40,846 nucleotides of DNA, from contig CABXRO010000010.1 in NCBI GenBank assembly GCA_902514645.1, positions 1 through 40,846 of the forward strand. Direction: 5' to 3'. The position numbers and the translations under genes are program-made. The stretch comes from an uncultured SAR86 cluster bacterium (GTDB lineage Bacteria > Pseudomonadota > Gammaproteobacteria > Magnimaribacterales > AG-339-G14). Shown here piece after piece: positions 8,451-18,902 of this stretch (within the stretch, counting starts at the first letter, position 1; the number at the start of each line of letters is the position of its first letter). The notes under the pieces are model-generated. The model searched no databases. It was not told where the DNA came from and worked only from the letters and a program-made list of their open reading frames with translations.

Positions 8451-9753
8451 ATCCAGTAGAAACATACTTTAAAAAAAATATAAAAACTTTGAATGAATTT
8501 TCTTTCAACTTTATATTTTTTCTAACAAATTTTCTTGGAAGCACCCATCCTATAAGAATAGCGACAAATAATCCGCCTAACGGTAACATTATGTTATTAG
8601 TAAGATAATCTAATAATTCAAGAAAATTTAAACCCATAAATTTGTAATCGGACCAAATATTAAAGGAAAAAATACTTCCAATTCCTAGAAACCAAACAAA
8701 AAATCCCATCAAAGCAACAATATTTTTTCTTTTAATTTTTGATAGTTCCTCCATCCAGGCTGTAAACGGCTCCAAAAGAGAGATCGCTGAACTTAAAGCT
8801 GCGATTGTAATTAATATAAAGAAAATAATTGAAAATAAAGAACCCATTGGTAAAGAATAAAAAGCTACAGGCAAAGTTTCGAAAATTAGGCCAGGACCTG
8901 CAGTAACTACTAGAAAAGAATTACTAAAAACAATCGGAAAGATAGCAATGCCTGCAAATAATGCAACAAGAGTATCCAATAAAATAATGGTTAAGACTGT
9001 TTTACCTATATGCTGCTTTTCAGGCATATAAGCTCCATAAGCCATAATTGCACCCATGCCAATAGATAAAGAAAAAAAAGCCTGGCCCATTGCGCTTAAA
9101 ATTACTGCCGGCGTCAAAGAAGAAAAATCTGGGCTAAAAAGAAAAGAGAGAGTGGCATCTAAATCTCCCGTAGATGCTGAATAAATTGACAACAAAACTA
9201 TAAATAAGAATAAGATAGGCATCAATACATTTACTGATCGTCCAATACCTTTCACTACGCCTATCCCAACTATTAAGCAGGTTATTACTAAAAATAAAGA
9301 ATGCCAAAAGATTAGAACTAAGGGCGACTTCGATAGATCAAAAAAATAAGCTGAAGAGTATGCAGAAGGATTTTCTAAGTCAGAAGGAAAAAGGTTAAAA
9401 ATATAAGAAAAAGCCATACCGGCAAAAACACTATAATACGAAAGAATTAAAAGTCCTGCTAAAGCGCCTAAAATTCCTAGAAACTTCCAGTATTCGCTGA
9501 TATTAGTTTCTTTGGCTAATTTTTTTAATGAATTTATAGGACTTTTTCTTCCATATTTTCCTACAAAAACTTCTGAAGCCATAACCGGCAAACCTATAGC
9601 TAAAATACAAACAAGGTAAACAATAATAAAAGCGCTTCCCCCATTAGAACCAACCATATAGGGAAATTTCCAAATATTTCCTAAACCTACTGCTGAACCT
9701 GCTGCCGCAAGAATAAAAGTAGAGTTACCTCTCCAAATTTTCGTATTACTCAT
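8416..9753 (-). CDS. Neurotransmitter:sodium symporter (NSS/SNF) family transporter
   Basis: WRGNSTFILAAAGSAVGLGNIWKFPYMVGSNGGSAFIIVYLVC signature and multiple TM segments; substrate not predictable. Confidence 0.94.
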   Translation of the reverse strand: MSNTKIWRGNSTFILAAAGSAVGLGNIWKFPYMVGSNGGSAFIIVYLVCILAIGLPVMASEVFVGKYGRKSPINSLKKLAKETNISEYWKFLGILGALAGLLILSYYSVFAGMAFSYIFNLFPSDLENPSAYSSAYFFDLSKSPLVLIFWHSLFLVITCLIVGIGVVKGIGRSVNVLMPILFLFIVLLSIYSASTGDLDATLSFLFSPDFSSLTPAVILSAMGQAFFSLSIGMGAIMAYGAYMPEKQHIGKTVLTIILLDTLVALFAGIAIFPIVFSNSFLVVTAGPGLIFETLPVAFYSLPMGSLFSIIFFILITIAALSSAISLLEPFTAWMEELSKIKRKNIVALMGFFVWFLGIGSIFSFNIWSDYKFMGLNFLELLDYLTNNIMLPLGGLFVAILIGWVLPRKFVRKNIKLKENSFKVFIFFLKYVSTGSIFLVFLYSLT

Positions 9754-9792
9754 TTAATTATTTTTAGTTTTTCTTCAAGTTATACTACAAAT

Positions 9793-10257
9793 ATGAGTCG
9801 AGAAAAGAAAATAAATAAAAAACCTATTTTACAAAATCGTCAGGTGAGATTTAATTATGAACTCTTAGAAGACTTTGAAGCTGGAATTTCGTTAGAAGGT
9901 TGGGAAGTAAAATCTATTAGATCATCAAGGACTGATATAAAAGATAGTTATGTTTTGATGAAAAATGGTGAAGCTTGGCTGATTGGAATGTCCATTAATC
10001 CTTTGTCCGAGGTAACACAAAAAGTTGATCCATTAAGAACTAGAAAGTTACTCCTTACTAAATCTGAGCTATCAAAAATATTTAAAGCTACTCAAGAAAA
10101 AGGTTTAACTTGCCTACCAACCAAAATTTTTTGGAAAGAAAATTTGGTAAAAATAAAGATCAGTCTTGGAAAAGGTAAATCTAGATTCGATAAAAGACAA
10201 AGCATCAAACAAAAGGAATGGGAGAGAGAAAAGGCAAAAACTAAAAGTTTTTCGTAG
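9793..10257 (+). CDS. smpB: SsrA-binding protein SmpB
   Basis: FEAGISLEGWEVKSIRSSRTDIKDSYV; DKRQSIKQKEWEREK C-terminal tail; directly upstream of tmRNA. Confidence 0.95.
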   Translation: MSREKKINKKPILQNRQVRFNYELLEDFEAGISLEGWEVKSIRSSRTDIKDSYVLMKNGEAWLIGMSINPLSEVTQKVDPLRTRKLLLTKSELSKIFKATQEKGLTCLPTKIFWKENLVKIKISLGKGKSRFDKRQSIKQKEWEREKAKTKSFS

Positions 10258-10293
10258 CAACTTTATTTAAAATAATTAAAATAGTGTCCCACT

Positions 10294-10644
10294 GGGGGTG
10301 AAATGGATTAGACATTTGTTTGAGAACCCGAGGTGCATGTCGAGCTTGTAATTTGCTCGTAAAAAATAGTTACAAAACAATTAGTTGGCAATAAAGCAAA
10401 CTACGCACTAGCCGCTTAATTTGGCTAGCCCTTTTTAACTGATGCCTATTAGGTTTCTTAAGGGTCGATTAATGGGCTGCTTAGAAAAATATTTCTGTGA
10501 TTTTTCTAAAAAGTTTTTACAGAATACTTGCTATCTATCCTGCTCATCGGAGATTTAGAAAGGAAAATAAAAGATGAATCTAAGCATGTAGAGCCAGAGG
10601 AGATGGACAGATGGACGCGGGTTCGATACCCGCCGCCTCCACCA
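10294..10644 (+). ncRNA. ssrA: Transfer-messenger RNA (tmRNA)
   Basis: 5' GGGGGTG pairs with 3' CGCCTCC of the acceptor stem; T arm GCGGG-TTCGATA-CCCGC; encoded CCA; tag reading frame GGC AAT AAA GCA AAC TAC GCA CTA GCC GCT TAA (GNKANYALAA) at 10387..10419. Confidence 0.96.
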
Positions 10645-10700
10645 GTGTTCTTATTATCGAATAAATCTTCAAGAAATTAATAATAAATAGAAAACTGTTA

Positions 10701-10729
10701 TTGACATGTATCAAATATATCTTCATCAT
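10701..10729 (+). promoter_or_regulatory. Candidate rpsT promoter
   Basis: TTGACA (10701..10706) - 17 nt - CATCAT (10724..10729, 4/6 match) with GC-rich CGCCTC discriminator directly before ATG at 10738. Confidence 0.45.
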
Positions 10730-10737
10730 CGCCTCCT

Positions 10738-11001
10738 ATGGCAAATATCCAATCAGCTAAAAAAAGATCTAGACAAGCAAATTCTAGAAATGAATTAAAA
10801 AGCTCTCAAAGAGCCTCTATGAGAACAATGATCAAAAATGTGGAAGAAGCGATAAAAGATAATGATGTTAATAAATCCAAAGATCTATTTGTTTCTACTC
10901 AAAAGGTACTAGATAAATTAGCAAATAAAAAGGTGCTTTCTAAAAACGCAGTTGCTCGCCAAAAATCTAGATTGAGCAAATCTATCAAAAAATTAGGCTA
11001 A
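10738..11001 (+). CDS. rpsT: 30S ribosomal protein S20
   Basis: MANIQSAKKRSRQANSRNELKSSQRASMRT. Confidence 0.97.
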   Translation: MANIQSAKKRSRQANSRNELKSSQRASMRTMIKNVEEAIKDNDVNKSKDLFVSTQKVLDKLANKKVLSKNAVARQKSRLSKSIKKLG

Positions 11002-11778
11002 GTATATCCTTGTCCCAGAAGTTTTTTTTCGAAGAGCTTCTTCCAGAATACCGTCCTTTTTGCCATTTAAAATCCATACTTCGTTATTTTTTCTGAGATA
11101 TTCCTTAGCAGCTTTAATTTTTGTAGTCATTCCTCCTCTTCCCAAAATACCCGAATCTCCAAAGGACACTGTTTTTAAATCAAATTTATTCAAATTTAAT
11201 TTCTTTACAATTTTTGCATCGCTGTTTTGGTCTGGATTTTTATTGTAAAGCCCATTTTGATCAGTCAAAATTAATAGTCTTCTTGATTTTAATAAGGTTG
11301 CTACTTTGCCACTCAACCTGTCGTTGTCTCCATTTAAAATTTCTTCTGTAGATATTGAATCGTTTTCATTAATGATCGGTATAGCCCCAAGATTAATTAA
11401 ATTTGAAATGCTTTTTTTTGCATTTTCAGAACGATTTTTCACTCCAAAATCTGAATGGCTTAGTAAAACTTGAGCAGCTATTAGATTGAATCTTTTTAAT
11501 TCTTTTTGATAGCTATTTATCAGCCCAATCTGTCCAGACGCTGACAAAGCTTGAAGAAAATCTATAGATTTGGGTTTTGAGGATAAATTCCATATTTTCA
11601 TTCCTTGTGCAATTGCTCCCGAAGATACCAAAACAATATGAAATCCTTTTTTATGTAACCTGTATATTTGTTCTGAAATTGATTTGATAAACTTTAAGTT
11701 AGGTAATCCTGATGGCAAGGTTGTCAAACTTGAGCCAACTTTTATTGTTATTAATTTTTCAAGATTAATTTTTTTCAC
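10993..11778 (-). CDS. proB: Glutamate 5-kinase, amino-acid-kinase domain only (no PUA domain)
   Basis: VVSSGAIAQGM-type motif (VLVSSGAIAQGMK), INENDSI..DNDRLSGKVA, LLILTDQNGLYNKNP, GRGGMTTKIKAA; 261 aa ending at KTSGTRIYLA. Confidence 0.93.
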   Translation of the reverse strand: MKKINLEKLITIKVGSSLTTLPSGLPNLKFIKSISEQIYRLHKKGFHIVLVSSGAIAQGMKIWNLSSKPKSIDFLQALSASGQIGLINSYQKELKRFNLIAAQVLLSHSDFGVKNRSENAKKSISNLINLGAIPIINENDSISTEEILNGDNDRLSGKVATLLKSRRLLILTDQNGLYNKNPDQNSDAKIVKKLNLNKFDLKTVSFGDSGILGRGGMTTKIKAAKEYLRKNNEVWILNGKKDGILEEALRKKTSGTRIYLA

Positions 11779-12775
11779 TATCTAGTTTATTTTTTATTAT
11801 TTTTATTACTTCTTTTAAGCCTTGTCCTGTTAGCGATGATACATAAAAGACATTTTTTCTACTAAAAAGTTTTTGTACTTCTTTTTCTAAGTTAGTTCTA
11901 TCTTCTTCGGAAATTTTATCAATCTTACTAATTACAACCCATTGTTCTTTTTCGCTTAGTTCTTTACTAAAATTTTCTAATTCTTTATTTATACCTTGAA
12001 AATCTTGTTTAATTTTTTTTAAATCCCCTTTTTCTACATCTATTAGATGTAAAAGTATTTTTACCCTAGAAAGGTGCTTTAAAAAATCTATACCCAACCC
12101 AATCCCATCTGAAGCTCCTGGAATTAAACCTGGTATATCTGCTACAACAAAGCTTGAATAACTATTTAATTTCACAACGCCAAGATTAGGACTTAATGTA
12201 GTAAATGGATAATCAGCTATCTTAGGTTTTGCTGATGATATTTTTGAGATAAAAGTTGACTTACCTGCATTTGGTTTTCCTAAAAGACCAACATCCGCAA
12301 GGATCTTTAATTCTAGTCTTACCTTAAGAGTTTCTCCAACAGTTCCTTCTGTGATCTTTCTAGGAGCTCTATTGGTAGATGACTTAAACCTTGCATTGCC
12401 AAGTCCGCCCTTACCGCCCCTTACAGGAGTGTATACTTCATTTGGTTGTGTTAAGTCGCATAAAAATTCATCTGTTTCGTCATTTATAAGTATAGTGCCT
12501 AGAGGTACCTGTAAAATGGTATGCTCGCCGTCGCCTCCATGCATATTTTTACCTTTGCCTTGTCTGCCATTTTTAGCTTTGTATTTTCTTTTTAGTTTAA
12601 AGTCTTGCAGGGTATGAAGTGATTCTTTAGCAACAAAGTTAATATCACCGCCCTTACCGCCATCTCCGCCGTCTGGTCCGCCTTTAGGAATGAATTTCTC
12701 TCTACGAAAACTTAGACAACCATTGCCGCCATCTCCAGAGGAAATTTCAATTATTGCTTCGTCAATGAAGCGCAT
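11765..12775 (-). CDS. obg: GTPase ObgE/CgtA
   Basis: Gly-rich Obg fold (GGDGGNGCLSFRREKFIPKGGPDGGDGG), GLLGKPNAGKSTF, DIPGLIPGASDGIGLG. Confidence 0.97.
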   Translation of the reverse strand: MRFIDEAIIEISSGDGGNGCLSFRREKFIPKGGPDGGDGGKGGDINFVAKESLHTLQDFKLKRKYKAKNGRQGKGKNMHGGDGEHTILQVPLGTILINDETDEFLCDLTQPNEVYTPVRGGKGGLGNARFKSSTNRAPRKITEGTVGETLKVRLELKILADVGLLGKPNAGKSTFISKISSAKPKIADYPFTTLSPNLGVVKLNSYSSFVVADIPGLIPGASDGIGLGIDFLKHLSRVKILLHLIDVEKGDLKKIKQDFQGINKELENFSKELSEKEQWVVISKIDKISEEDRTNLEKEVQKLFSRKNVFYVSSLTGQGLKEVIKIIKNKLDSEKN

Positions 12776-12779
12776 GGTG

Positions 12780-13040
12780 TTATGAAATAGATTCTATGTT
12801 TACAAATTGCCTTAGATTTTTTCCTTTTTTATTAAAGAAAACTTTTCCATCGCATTTGGCAAAAAGAGTATGATCTTTACCAATACCCACATTATGGCCA
12901 GGATGGAATTTTGTTCCTCTCTGTCTGACAAGTATTTCTCCAGCCGATACTGATTGACCGCCAAATCTTTTGACTCCTAACCTTTTAGATTCAGAATCTC
13001 TTCCGTTTCTTGAACTTCCACCTGCTTTCTTATGTGCCAT
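12780..13040 (-). CDS. rpmA: 50S ribosomal protein L27
   Basis: [29 protein letters not shown]. Confidence 0.98.
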   Translation of the reverse strand: MAHKKAGGSSRNGRDSESKRLGVKRFGGQSVSAGEILVRQRGTKFHPGHNVGIGKDHTLFAKCDGKVFFNKKGKNLRQFVNIESIS

Positions 13041-13347
13041 AACTTATTGATTCAATTTTTACTTTGGTTAAATTCTGTCTATGTCCTTGTTTTTTTCTAT
13101 AATCTTTTCTTCTTTTCATTTTAATAACATTTATTTTTTTTGTTTTAAGGTGATTCACTATCTTAGCCTTAACAATTGCTCCCTCTAAAAGAGGCTTACC
13201 AACATTTAAAGTGCCGTCTTTAATTACAGCTAAAACTTCGGAAAACTCTACAACCTCGCCTTCTTCCAAAGGCAGCTTTTCAAGAAGGATTTCTTCCCCC
13301 TCAGAAACTTTATGTTGCTTTCCCCCACTTTTTATTACTGCGTACAT
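13030..13347 (-). CDS. rplU: 50S ribosomal protein L21
   Basis: [41 protein letters not shown]. Confidence 0.98.
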   Translation of the reverse strand: MYAVIKSGGKQHKVSEGEEILLEKLPLEEGEVVEFSEVLAVIKDGTLNVGKPLLEGAIVKAKIVNHLKTKKINVIKMKRRKDYRKKQGHRQNLTKVKIESISYGT

Positions 13348-13375
13348 TGTTACAAATTACAAAATAGAAGCGAAT

Positions 13376-13402
13376 AGTATAGGATAAAGTCTTTCCTCGC
13401 AA
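13376..13402 (-). promoter_or_regulatory. Candidate sigma70 promoter of rplU-rpmA-obg
   Basis: Minus strand TTGCGA - 15 nt - TATACT (-10 at 13381..13376) about 28 nt upstream of rplU ATG; spacer shorter than ideal. Confidence 0.35.
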
Positions 13403-13432
13403 TATTTAAGAAAAACGAGATAATTAGTAAAA

Positions 13433-13954
13433 ATGAATTTAAAAAATAAAAATAATTTTTCTAAAAAAGAATTAATAGATTGTTCAAATGGCGATTTATT
13501 TGGTCTAGGTAATGGAAGGTTACCAAATAACGAAATGTTGATGATGGATAGAATTGTTGAGATCAACGATTCTAAGGGTGATTATAATAATGGCGAGATT
13601 AAAGGAGAATTAGATATAAATCCTGATCTATGGTTTTTTGACTGCCATTTTTCTACTGATCCAGTAATGCCGGGTTGTCTGGGACTAGATGCTATGTGGC
13701 AACTACTTGGTTTTTATCTTTTGTGGGAAGGTAATAGTGGTATTGGAAGAGCTCTTGGATCTGGACAAGTAAAATTTTATGGGCAGGTTTTACCAAAAGC
13801 TAAGTTAGTTGAATATAAAATTAATATAAAAAAAATTAGAAAACAAAAACTTGTTATTGGCTTTGCCGATGGGCTTATGTTTGTAGACGGGAAAGAAATT
13901 TATTCAGCTAAAGATTTAAGGGTTGGATTATTCGAGGATCCACAAAACTTCTAA
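13433..13954 (+). CDS. fabA: 3-hydroxydecanoyl-ACP dehydratase/isomerase
   Basis: [65 protein letters not shown]. Confidence 0.96.
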   Translation: MNLKNKNNFSKKELIDCSNGDLFGLGNGRLPNNEMLMMDRIVEINDSKGDYNNGEIKGELDINPDLWFFDCHFSTDPVMPGCLGLDAMWQLLGFYLLWEGNSGIGRALGSGQVKFYGQVLPKAKLVEYKINIKKIRKQKLVIGFADGLMFVDGKEIYSAKDLRVGLFEDPQNF

Positions 13955-13955
13955 A

Positions 13956-15179
13956 ATGACGAAGAAAAGAGCTGTAATTACCGGAATGGGTTCAATATCT
14001 TGTATTGGAATTACCATGGGAGAAATATCCAAATCATTAATTAATGGAGAATCAGGAATATCTAAAAATAATGAATACAAAGATTTAGGGTTTAGAAGTA
14101 AAATTTCTGGATCAATAGAGATAGATCTAAAGAGCTTAATAGATAGAAAGTTATTTAGATTCATGGGAGAAGCAGCGGCATATTCTTATTTAAGTGCATT
14201 AGACGCAATTGAGGATTCAGAATTACCAGAAAGCATTTTTGAAACAGATAGGATCGGAGTAATTGCAGGTTCAGGCGGAGCATCTTCTCGCAGTCAAGTT
14301 GATGCAGCAGACATTTTAAGAGAGAAAGGCGTCAAAAGAATTGGTCCCTACAGAGTGACTCAAACTATGGGAAGTACAGTTTCAGCTTGTTTAGCTACAT
14401 CTTTAAGAATTAAAGGGGTGAATTTTTCAATCTCATCAGCATGTTCTACGAGTGCTCATTGTATAGGTTCTGCTTGGGAGCAAATTCAACTTGGAAACCA
14501 AGATGTAATAATTGCTGGAGGTGCAGAAGATGAACACTGGACTCAGTCTGGATTATTTGACGCCATGGGAGCTTTATCAAGCAGTTTTAACGAAAATCCA
14601 ACAGAAGCATCTAGGCCTTTCGATGAAAACAGAGATGGTTTTGTAATTTCTGGAGGTGGAGGAATACTAATTATTGAAGAATTGGAACATGCCTTGTCAA
14701 GAAAAGCTAAAATTTATGCAGAAATAAGAGGATATTCGGCTACTTCTGATGGAGATGATATGGTTGCACCGTCTGGCGAAGGTGCGAAAAATTGTATGAA
14801 AAAATCTTTTGAAATGAGCGGTCTTGACTCCATTGACTATCTCAATGCACATGGAACATCAACTCCCGCTGGAGACCCGATTGAGCTTAATGCTATAAAA
14901 TCAGTCTTCAAGGAAAAAATCCCAATTGTCAGTTCTACGAAATCTTTAACGGGACATACCTTAGGTGCGGCTGGAGTTCAAGAATGCATATACAGCATTT
15001 TAATGATGAATGGGAATTTCATCGCTGGAAACAAAAACTTAACAAATGCTATTCCTGAAGCAGAGGGAATAAATATTCCTGAAAAAAGTATAGAAATGGA
15101 ATTTAATTCCTTTATGAGTAATAGCTTTGGTTTTGGCGGAACTAATGTAAGTTTAGTTCTTTCGAAATACGAGGGTTAA
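13956..15179 (+). CDS. fabB: 3-oxoacyl-ACP synthase I
   Basis: [18 protein letters not shown] start at 13956 just after fabA stop (track ORF begins upstream at 13923); [48 protein letters not shown]. Confidence 0.95.
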   Translation: MTKKRAVITGMGSISCIGITMGEISKSLINGESGISKNNEYKDLGFRSKISGSIEIDLKSLIDRKLFRFMGEAAAYSYLSALDAIEDSELPESIFETDRIGVIAGSGGASSRSQVDAADILREKGVKRIGPYRVTQTMGSTVSACLATSLRIKGVNFSISSACSTSAHCIGSAWEQIQLGNQDVIIAGGAEDEHWTQSGLFDAMGALSSSFNENPTEASRPFDENRDGFVISGGGGILIIEELEHALSRKAKIYAEIRGYSATSDGDDMVAPSGEGAKNCMKKSFEMSGLDSIDYLNAHGTSTPAGDPIELNAIKSVFKEKIPIVSSTKSLTGHTLGAAGVQECIYSILMMNGNFIAGNKNLTNAIPEAEGINIPEKSIEMEFNSFMSNSFGFGGTNVSLVLSKYEG

Positions 15180-15622
15180 AAAGGAATATCTTCATCGTCC
15201 CAGGGAGGTTCATTCCCGCCTTGAGAATTTTGAGAGGGTTTATCAAATTCAGAATCCTGACTTTGTTGATTCATCTCTCCTCGAGAGCTAAGCATCTGCA
15301 TTTCTCTAGCAACTATCTCAGTCCTGTATTTTTTTTCTCCTGTATTTTTATCTTCCCATGAATTTGTTCTCAACTGCCCTTCCACGTATATTTTTGATCC
15401 TTTCTTGAGATATTGTTCGACAATCTCTGCTAGACGATTAAAAAAAACAATTCTATGCCATTCAGTTTGCTCAACCGTTTCTCCAGAATTTTTGTCTTTC
15501 CAACTATTGGATGTAGCAATTGAAACATTTGCTATAGGCACTCCGCCCGCTGTGTATCTCACTTCGGGATCCTGTCCTAAATTTCCAAGTAATATAACCT
15601 TATTTATTCCACTTTGAGCCAT
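15176..15622 (-). CDS. ssb: Single-stranded DNA-binding protein
   Basis: [22 protein letters not shown]; acidic tail WDDEDIPF. Confidence 0.98.
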   Translation of the reverse strand: MAQSGINKVILLGNLGQDPEVRYTAGGVPIANVSIATSNSWKDKNSGETVEQTEWHRIVFFNRLAEIVEQYLKKGSKIYVEGQLRTNSWEDKNTGEKKYRTEIVAREMQMLSSRGEMNQQSQDSEFDKPSQNSQGGNEPPWDDEDIPF

Positions 15623-15669
15623 AATTGATATCTGATAAGTTAGTCTAATCTAAAAGAAAAATTAAATAA

Positions 15670-18471
15670 ATGAAATTTATCCATGTTAAAGGTGCGAAGC
15701 AGCACAATCTTAAGAACATCGATTTAGATATACCTAGAGATAAATTAACCGTCATAACAGGCTTATCGGGTTCAGGAAAATCTTCACTTGCATTCGATAC
15801 TTTATATGCTGAAGGACAAAGAAGATATGTAGAATCTCTTTCTGCTTATGCCAGACAATTTCTTTCCGTCATGGATAAACCAGAGGTCGATACTATTGAA
15901 GGATTATCTCCCGCGATATCCATTGAGCAAAAATCAACTTCTCACAACCCAAGATCAACAGTTGGAACTGTGACAGAAATATATGATTATCTAAGGTTAC
16001 TTTATGCTCGATCAGGTACTGCAAAATGCCTAGACCATAATATCTCTCTTGAAGGTCAAACCATTGATCAAATAAGCAAAAAAGTACTTAAAACTTTTGA
16101 TAAAAAAAGAATTTTCATATTAGCCCCTCTAGTTAAAGAACAAAAAGGTGAGCATTTGAACTTATTTAATGATCTTCTAATGAAAGGATACGTAAGAGTA
16201 ACCGTGAATGGAACAGTCTATGATTTAAGCGATCAAATTAAACTAGATAAAAACAAAAAGCATTCAATATCAATTGTTGTTGATCGACTAACCGTAGATT
16301 CAAAAAATATTAGTCGCCTCATACAATCCTTAGAAACTTGTGTTTCCGAATCTAGTGGATTGGTAGAAATTCAGGATATGGATGACGAAAAAAGTTTTGA
16401 TGCTTTTTCGACTAAAATGGCCTGTCCCAAATGTGGCTTTAGCATTCAAGAATTAGAACCAAGATTATTTTCATTTAATAGTCCTTCAGGTGCTTGTCCA
16501 TCTTGTGATGGTTTAGGGTATAAATCAAAAATTGATCTCTCAAAATTAATTGTTAGACCAGAGCTGAGTCTTAATCAAGGAGCTATCAAAGACTGGGATG
16601 CTAGTCACACCTACCATAATAGATACCTTTTAAGTAGGGTTAGTCAAACTTTTGGATTTTCTCTTGATACGCCTTTCGAAGACCTTTTAGAAAAAGACAA
16701 AGAGATCGTCTTATATGGATGCAATGACGAAGTTGATTTTAGTTATGTTTCTAAAAGAGGTTTTAAAAGAGAAATATTTAAGCCTTTCGAAGGTGTCGTA
16801 AGAAATATTGAAAGAAGACTTGGTGATACGGATTCAAATTTTAGAAGAGAATATTATGCAAAGTTTATGACAAACACTCTCTGCGATGAGTGTAGTGGAA
16901 CCAGATTAAATTTAGAAGCAAGAAGTGTTTTTATAAACAAATATTCTTTACCTGAAATTGTAGGAATGACAATAGGTGATGCTCTAAGTTTTTTCAAAAA
17001 ACTGTCTTTATCCGGGGTGAAGGGAGAAATAGCAGTTAAAATTATTAAGGAAATTAAAGAACGATTAACTTTCCTTTCTGATGTTGGTCTTAATTACCTT
17101 ACTCTTTCTAGAAGTGCTGAAACTTTAAGTGGAGGTGAAGCACAAAGAATAAGGCTCGCATCCCAAATTGGTGCTGGCTTAGTAGGGGTAACCTATATAC
17201 TTGATGAACCTTCTATAGGCCTACATCAAAGAGATAATAAAAAACTATTATCTACTCTAAAAAGACTTAAAGACCTTGGCAATACTGTAATCGTCGTTGA
17301 GCATGATTTAGAAACAATTGAGGAAGCAGACCATATTATAGACATAGGGCCTAAGGCAGGAATTCATGGTGGAGAAGTTTGTTTCTCCGGAGATGTTGAA
17401 TCTCTGAGAAAGGCAAAAAATTCTCTTACTTCTCAATATGTTTTTGGGAAAAAAAGAATCCAAATAGAAAAAAAGAAAAAAATTACTGATAAAGGTAAGA
17501 TTAAACTGACAGGATGTTCAGGAAATAACCTTAAAAATGTAGATTTAGAAATTCCCTTAGGTAACATAATTTCCATAACAGGGGTATCCGGTTCTGGAAA
17601 ATCTACTTTGATAAATCAAACCCTTTATCCTGCTCTATCAAATGTTCTGAGTAAAAGCTCTATGAAAACAGAAGCGTTTGAAAAACTAGAAGGAATAGAA
17701 CTTATCGATAAAGTGATTGAAATAAGTCAAAGTCCCATCGGCAGAACTCCAAGATCTAACCCGGTAACTTATACAGGTATTTTTACTCCAATAAGAGAAC
17801 TTTTTGCTGGAACGCAAGAGGCAAGAGCCAAAGGATATAAACCTGGAAGGTTTAGCTTCAATGTCAGAGGAGGAAGATGTGAGGCATGCGAAGGAGATGG
17901 AATGATAAAGGTAGAAATGCATTTTCTTCCAGATGTTTATGTCAAATGTGACGTATGTAATGGAAAAAGATACAACAATGAAACCTTAACGGTTAAATAT
18001 AAGGGCAAAAATATTTCAGAAGTTTTAAATATGACTGTTGAACAAGCTACTATATTTTTTGAAGCTGTCCCAAAAATTAAGAAAAAACTCGATACTTTGA
18101 ATCAAGTAGGACTTGGATATTTAAGATTAGGTCAGCCGGCTACTACTTTATCTGGAGGAGAAGCTCAAAGAGTCAAACTAGCTAAAGAACTCTCTAAAAC
18201 TTCTACAGGTAAAACAATCTATTTATTAGACGAACCAACAACAGGGTTGCATTTTCATGATGTCCAGTTACTAATGGATGTTTTACAAAAACTAAATTCT
18301 CAGGGAAATACAATTGTCGTAATAGAACATAACTTGGATGTCATTAGAAACTCTGATTGGATCATTGATATTGGACCCGAGGGAGGTAATGGTGGAGGAG
18401 AGATAGTTGCTGAAGGAAATACTAGCCAACTAGCTAAATGTAAAAAGTCCTATACTGGAAAGTTTTTATAA
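15670..18471 (+). CDS. uvrA: Excinuclease ABC subunit A
   Basis: Two ABC modules ([30 protein letters not shown]), LSGGEAQR twice, CxxC zinc motifs; divergent with ssb as in many gammaproteobacteria. Confidence 0.98.
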   Translation: MKFIHVKGAKQHNLKNIDLDIPRDKLTVITGLSGSGKSSLAFDTLYAEGQRRYVESLSAYARQFLSVMDKPEVDTIEGLSPAISIEQKSTSHNPRSTVGTVTEIYDYLRLLYARSGTAKCLDHNISLEGQTIDQISKKVLKTFDKKRIFILAPLVKEQKGEHLNLFNDLLMKGYVRVTVNGTVYDLSDQIKLDKNKKHSISIVVDRLTVDSKNISRLIQSLETCVSESSGLVEIQDMDDEKSFDAFSTKMACPKCGFSIQELEPRLFSFNSPSGACPSCDGLGYKSKIDLSKLIVRPELSLNQGAIKDWDASHTYHNRYLLSRVSQTFGFSLDTPFEDLLEKDKEIVLYGCNDEVDFSYVSKRGFKREIFKPFEGVVRNIERRLGDTDSNFRREYYAKFMTNTLCDECSGTRLNLEARSVFINKYSLPEIVGMTIGDALSFFKKLSLSGVKGEIAVKIIKEIKERLTFLSDVGLNYLTLSRSAETLSGGEAQRIRLASQIGAGLVGVTYILDEPSIGLHQRDNKKLLSTLKRLKDLGNTVIVVEHDLETIEEADHIIDIGPKAGIHGGEVCFSGDVESLRKAKNSLTSQYVFGKKRIQIEKKKKITDKGKIKLTGCSGNNLKNVDLEIPLGNIISITGVSGSGKSTLINQTLYPALSNVLSKSSMKTEAFEKLEGIELIDKVIEISQSPIGRTPRSNPVTYTGIFTPIRELFAGTQEARAKGYKPGRFSFNVRGGRCEACEGDGMIKVEMHFLPDVYVKCDVCNGKRYNNETLTVKYKGKNISEVLNMTVEQATIFFEAVPKIKKKLDTLNQVGLGYLRLGQPATTLSGGEAQRVKLAKELSKTSTGKTIYLLDEPTTGLHFHDVQLLMDVLQKLNSQGNTIVVIEHNLDVIRNSDWIIDIGPEGGNGGGEIVAEGNTSQLAKCKKSYTGKFL

Positions 18472-18494
18472 ATAATTTAGTAAAAAAATTTAAA

Positions 18495-18902
18495 CTAGGC
18501 CTTTTCGGACTCTGCAGACGCATCAATAATATCTTTTTCATTTACGGATCTTTCTAGAAGTTCAATAAAAGCGATTGGAGCAGCGTCTCCTTTTCTAAAG
18601 CCGATCTTAATGATTCTTGAATAACCTCCGGGCCTATCTTTGAATCTTGGCCCTAAATCAGAAAAAAGTTTTCCAACTGCAGACTTATTTCTTATCTTTG
18701 AAAAAGCATGTCTTCGATTTTTCACAGAATCATCTTTAGCAAGGGTTATCAAAGGTTCGATGAATGACCTTAATTCTTTAGCTTTAGGCAAAGTTGTTTT
18801 AATTCCTTCATGCTCTATTAAGGAAATGGCTAAGGATTGAAATAGCGCCTTTCTTCTAGAGCTATTTCTACCGAAGGTTCTGCCTCTTTTTAAATTACTC
18901 AT
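18495..18902 (-). CDS. rplQ: 50S ribosomal protein L17
   Basis: [39 protein letters not shown]. Confidence 0.97.
   Translation of the reverse strand: MSNLKRGRTFGRNSSRRKALFQSLAISLIEHEGIKTTLPKAKELRSFIEPLITLAKDDSVKNRRHAFSKIRNKSAVGKLFSDLGPRFKDRPGGYSRIIKIGFRKGDAAPIAFIELLERSVNEKDIIDASAESEKA

Noticed and set aside
13357-13566. 69-aa minus-strand ORF across the rplU-fabA gap
   Set aside because: Mostly antisense to conserved fabA; no motif support.
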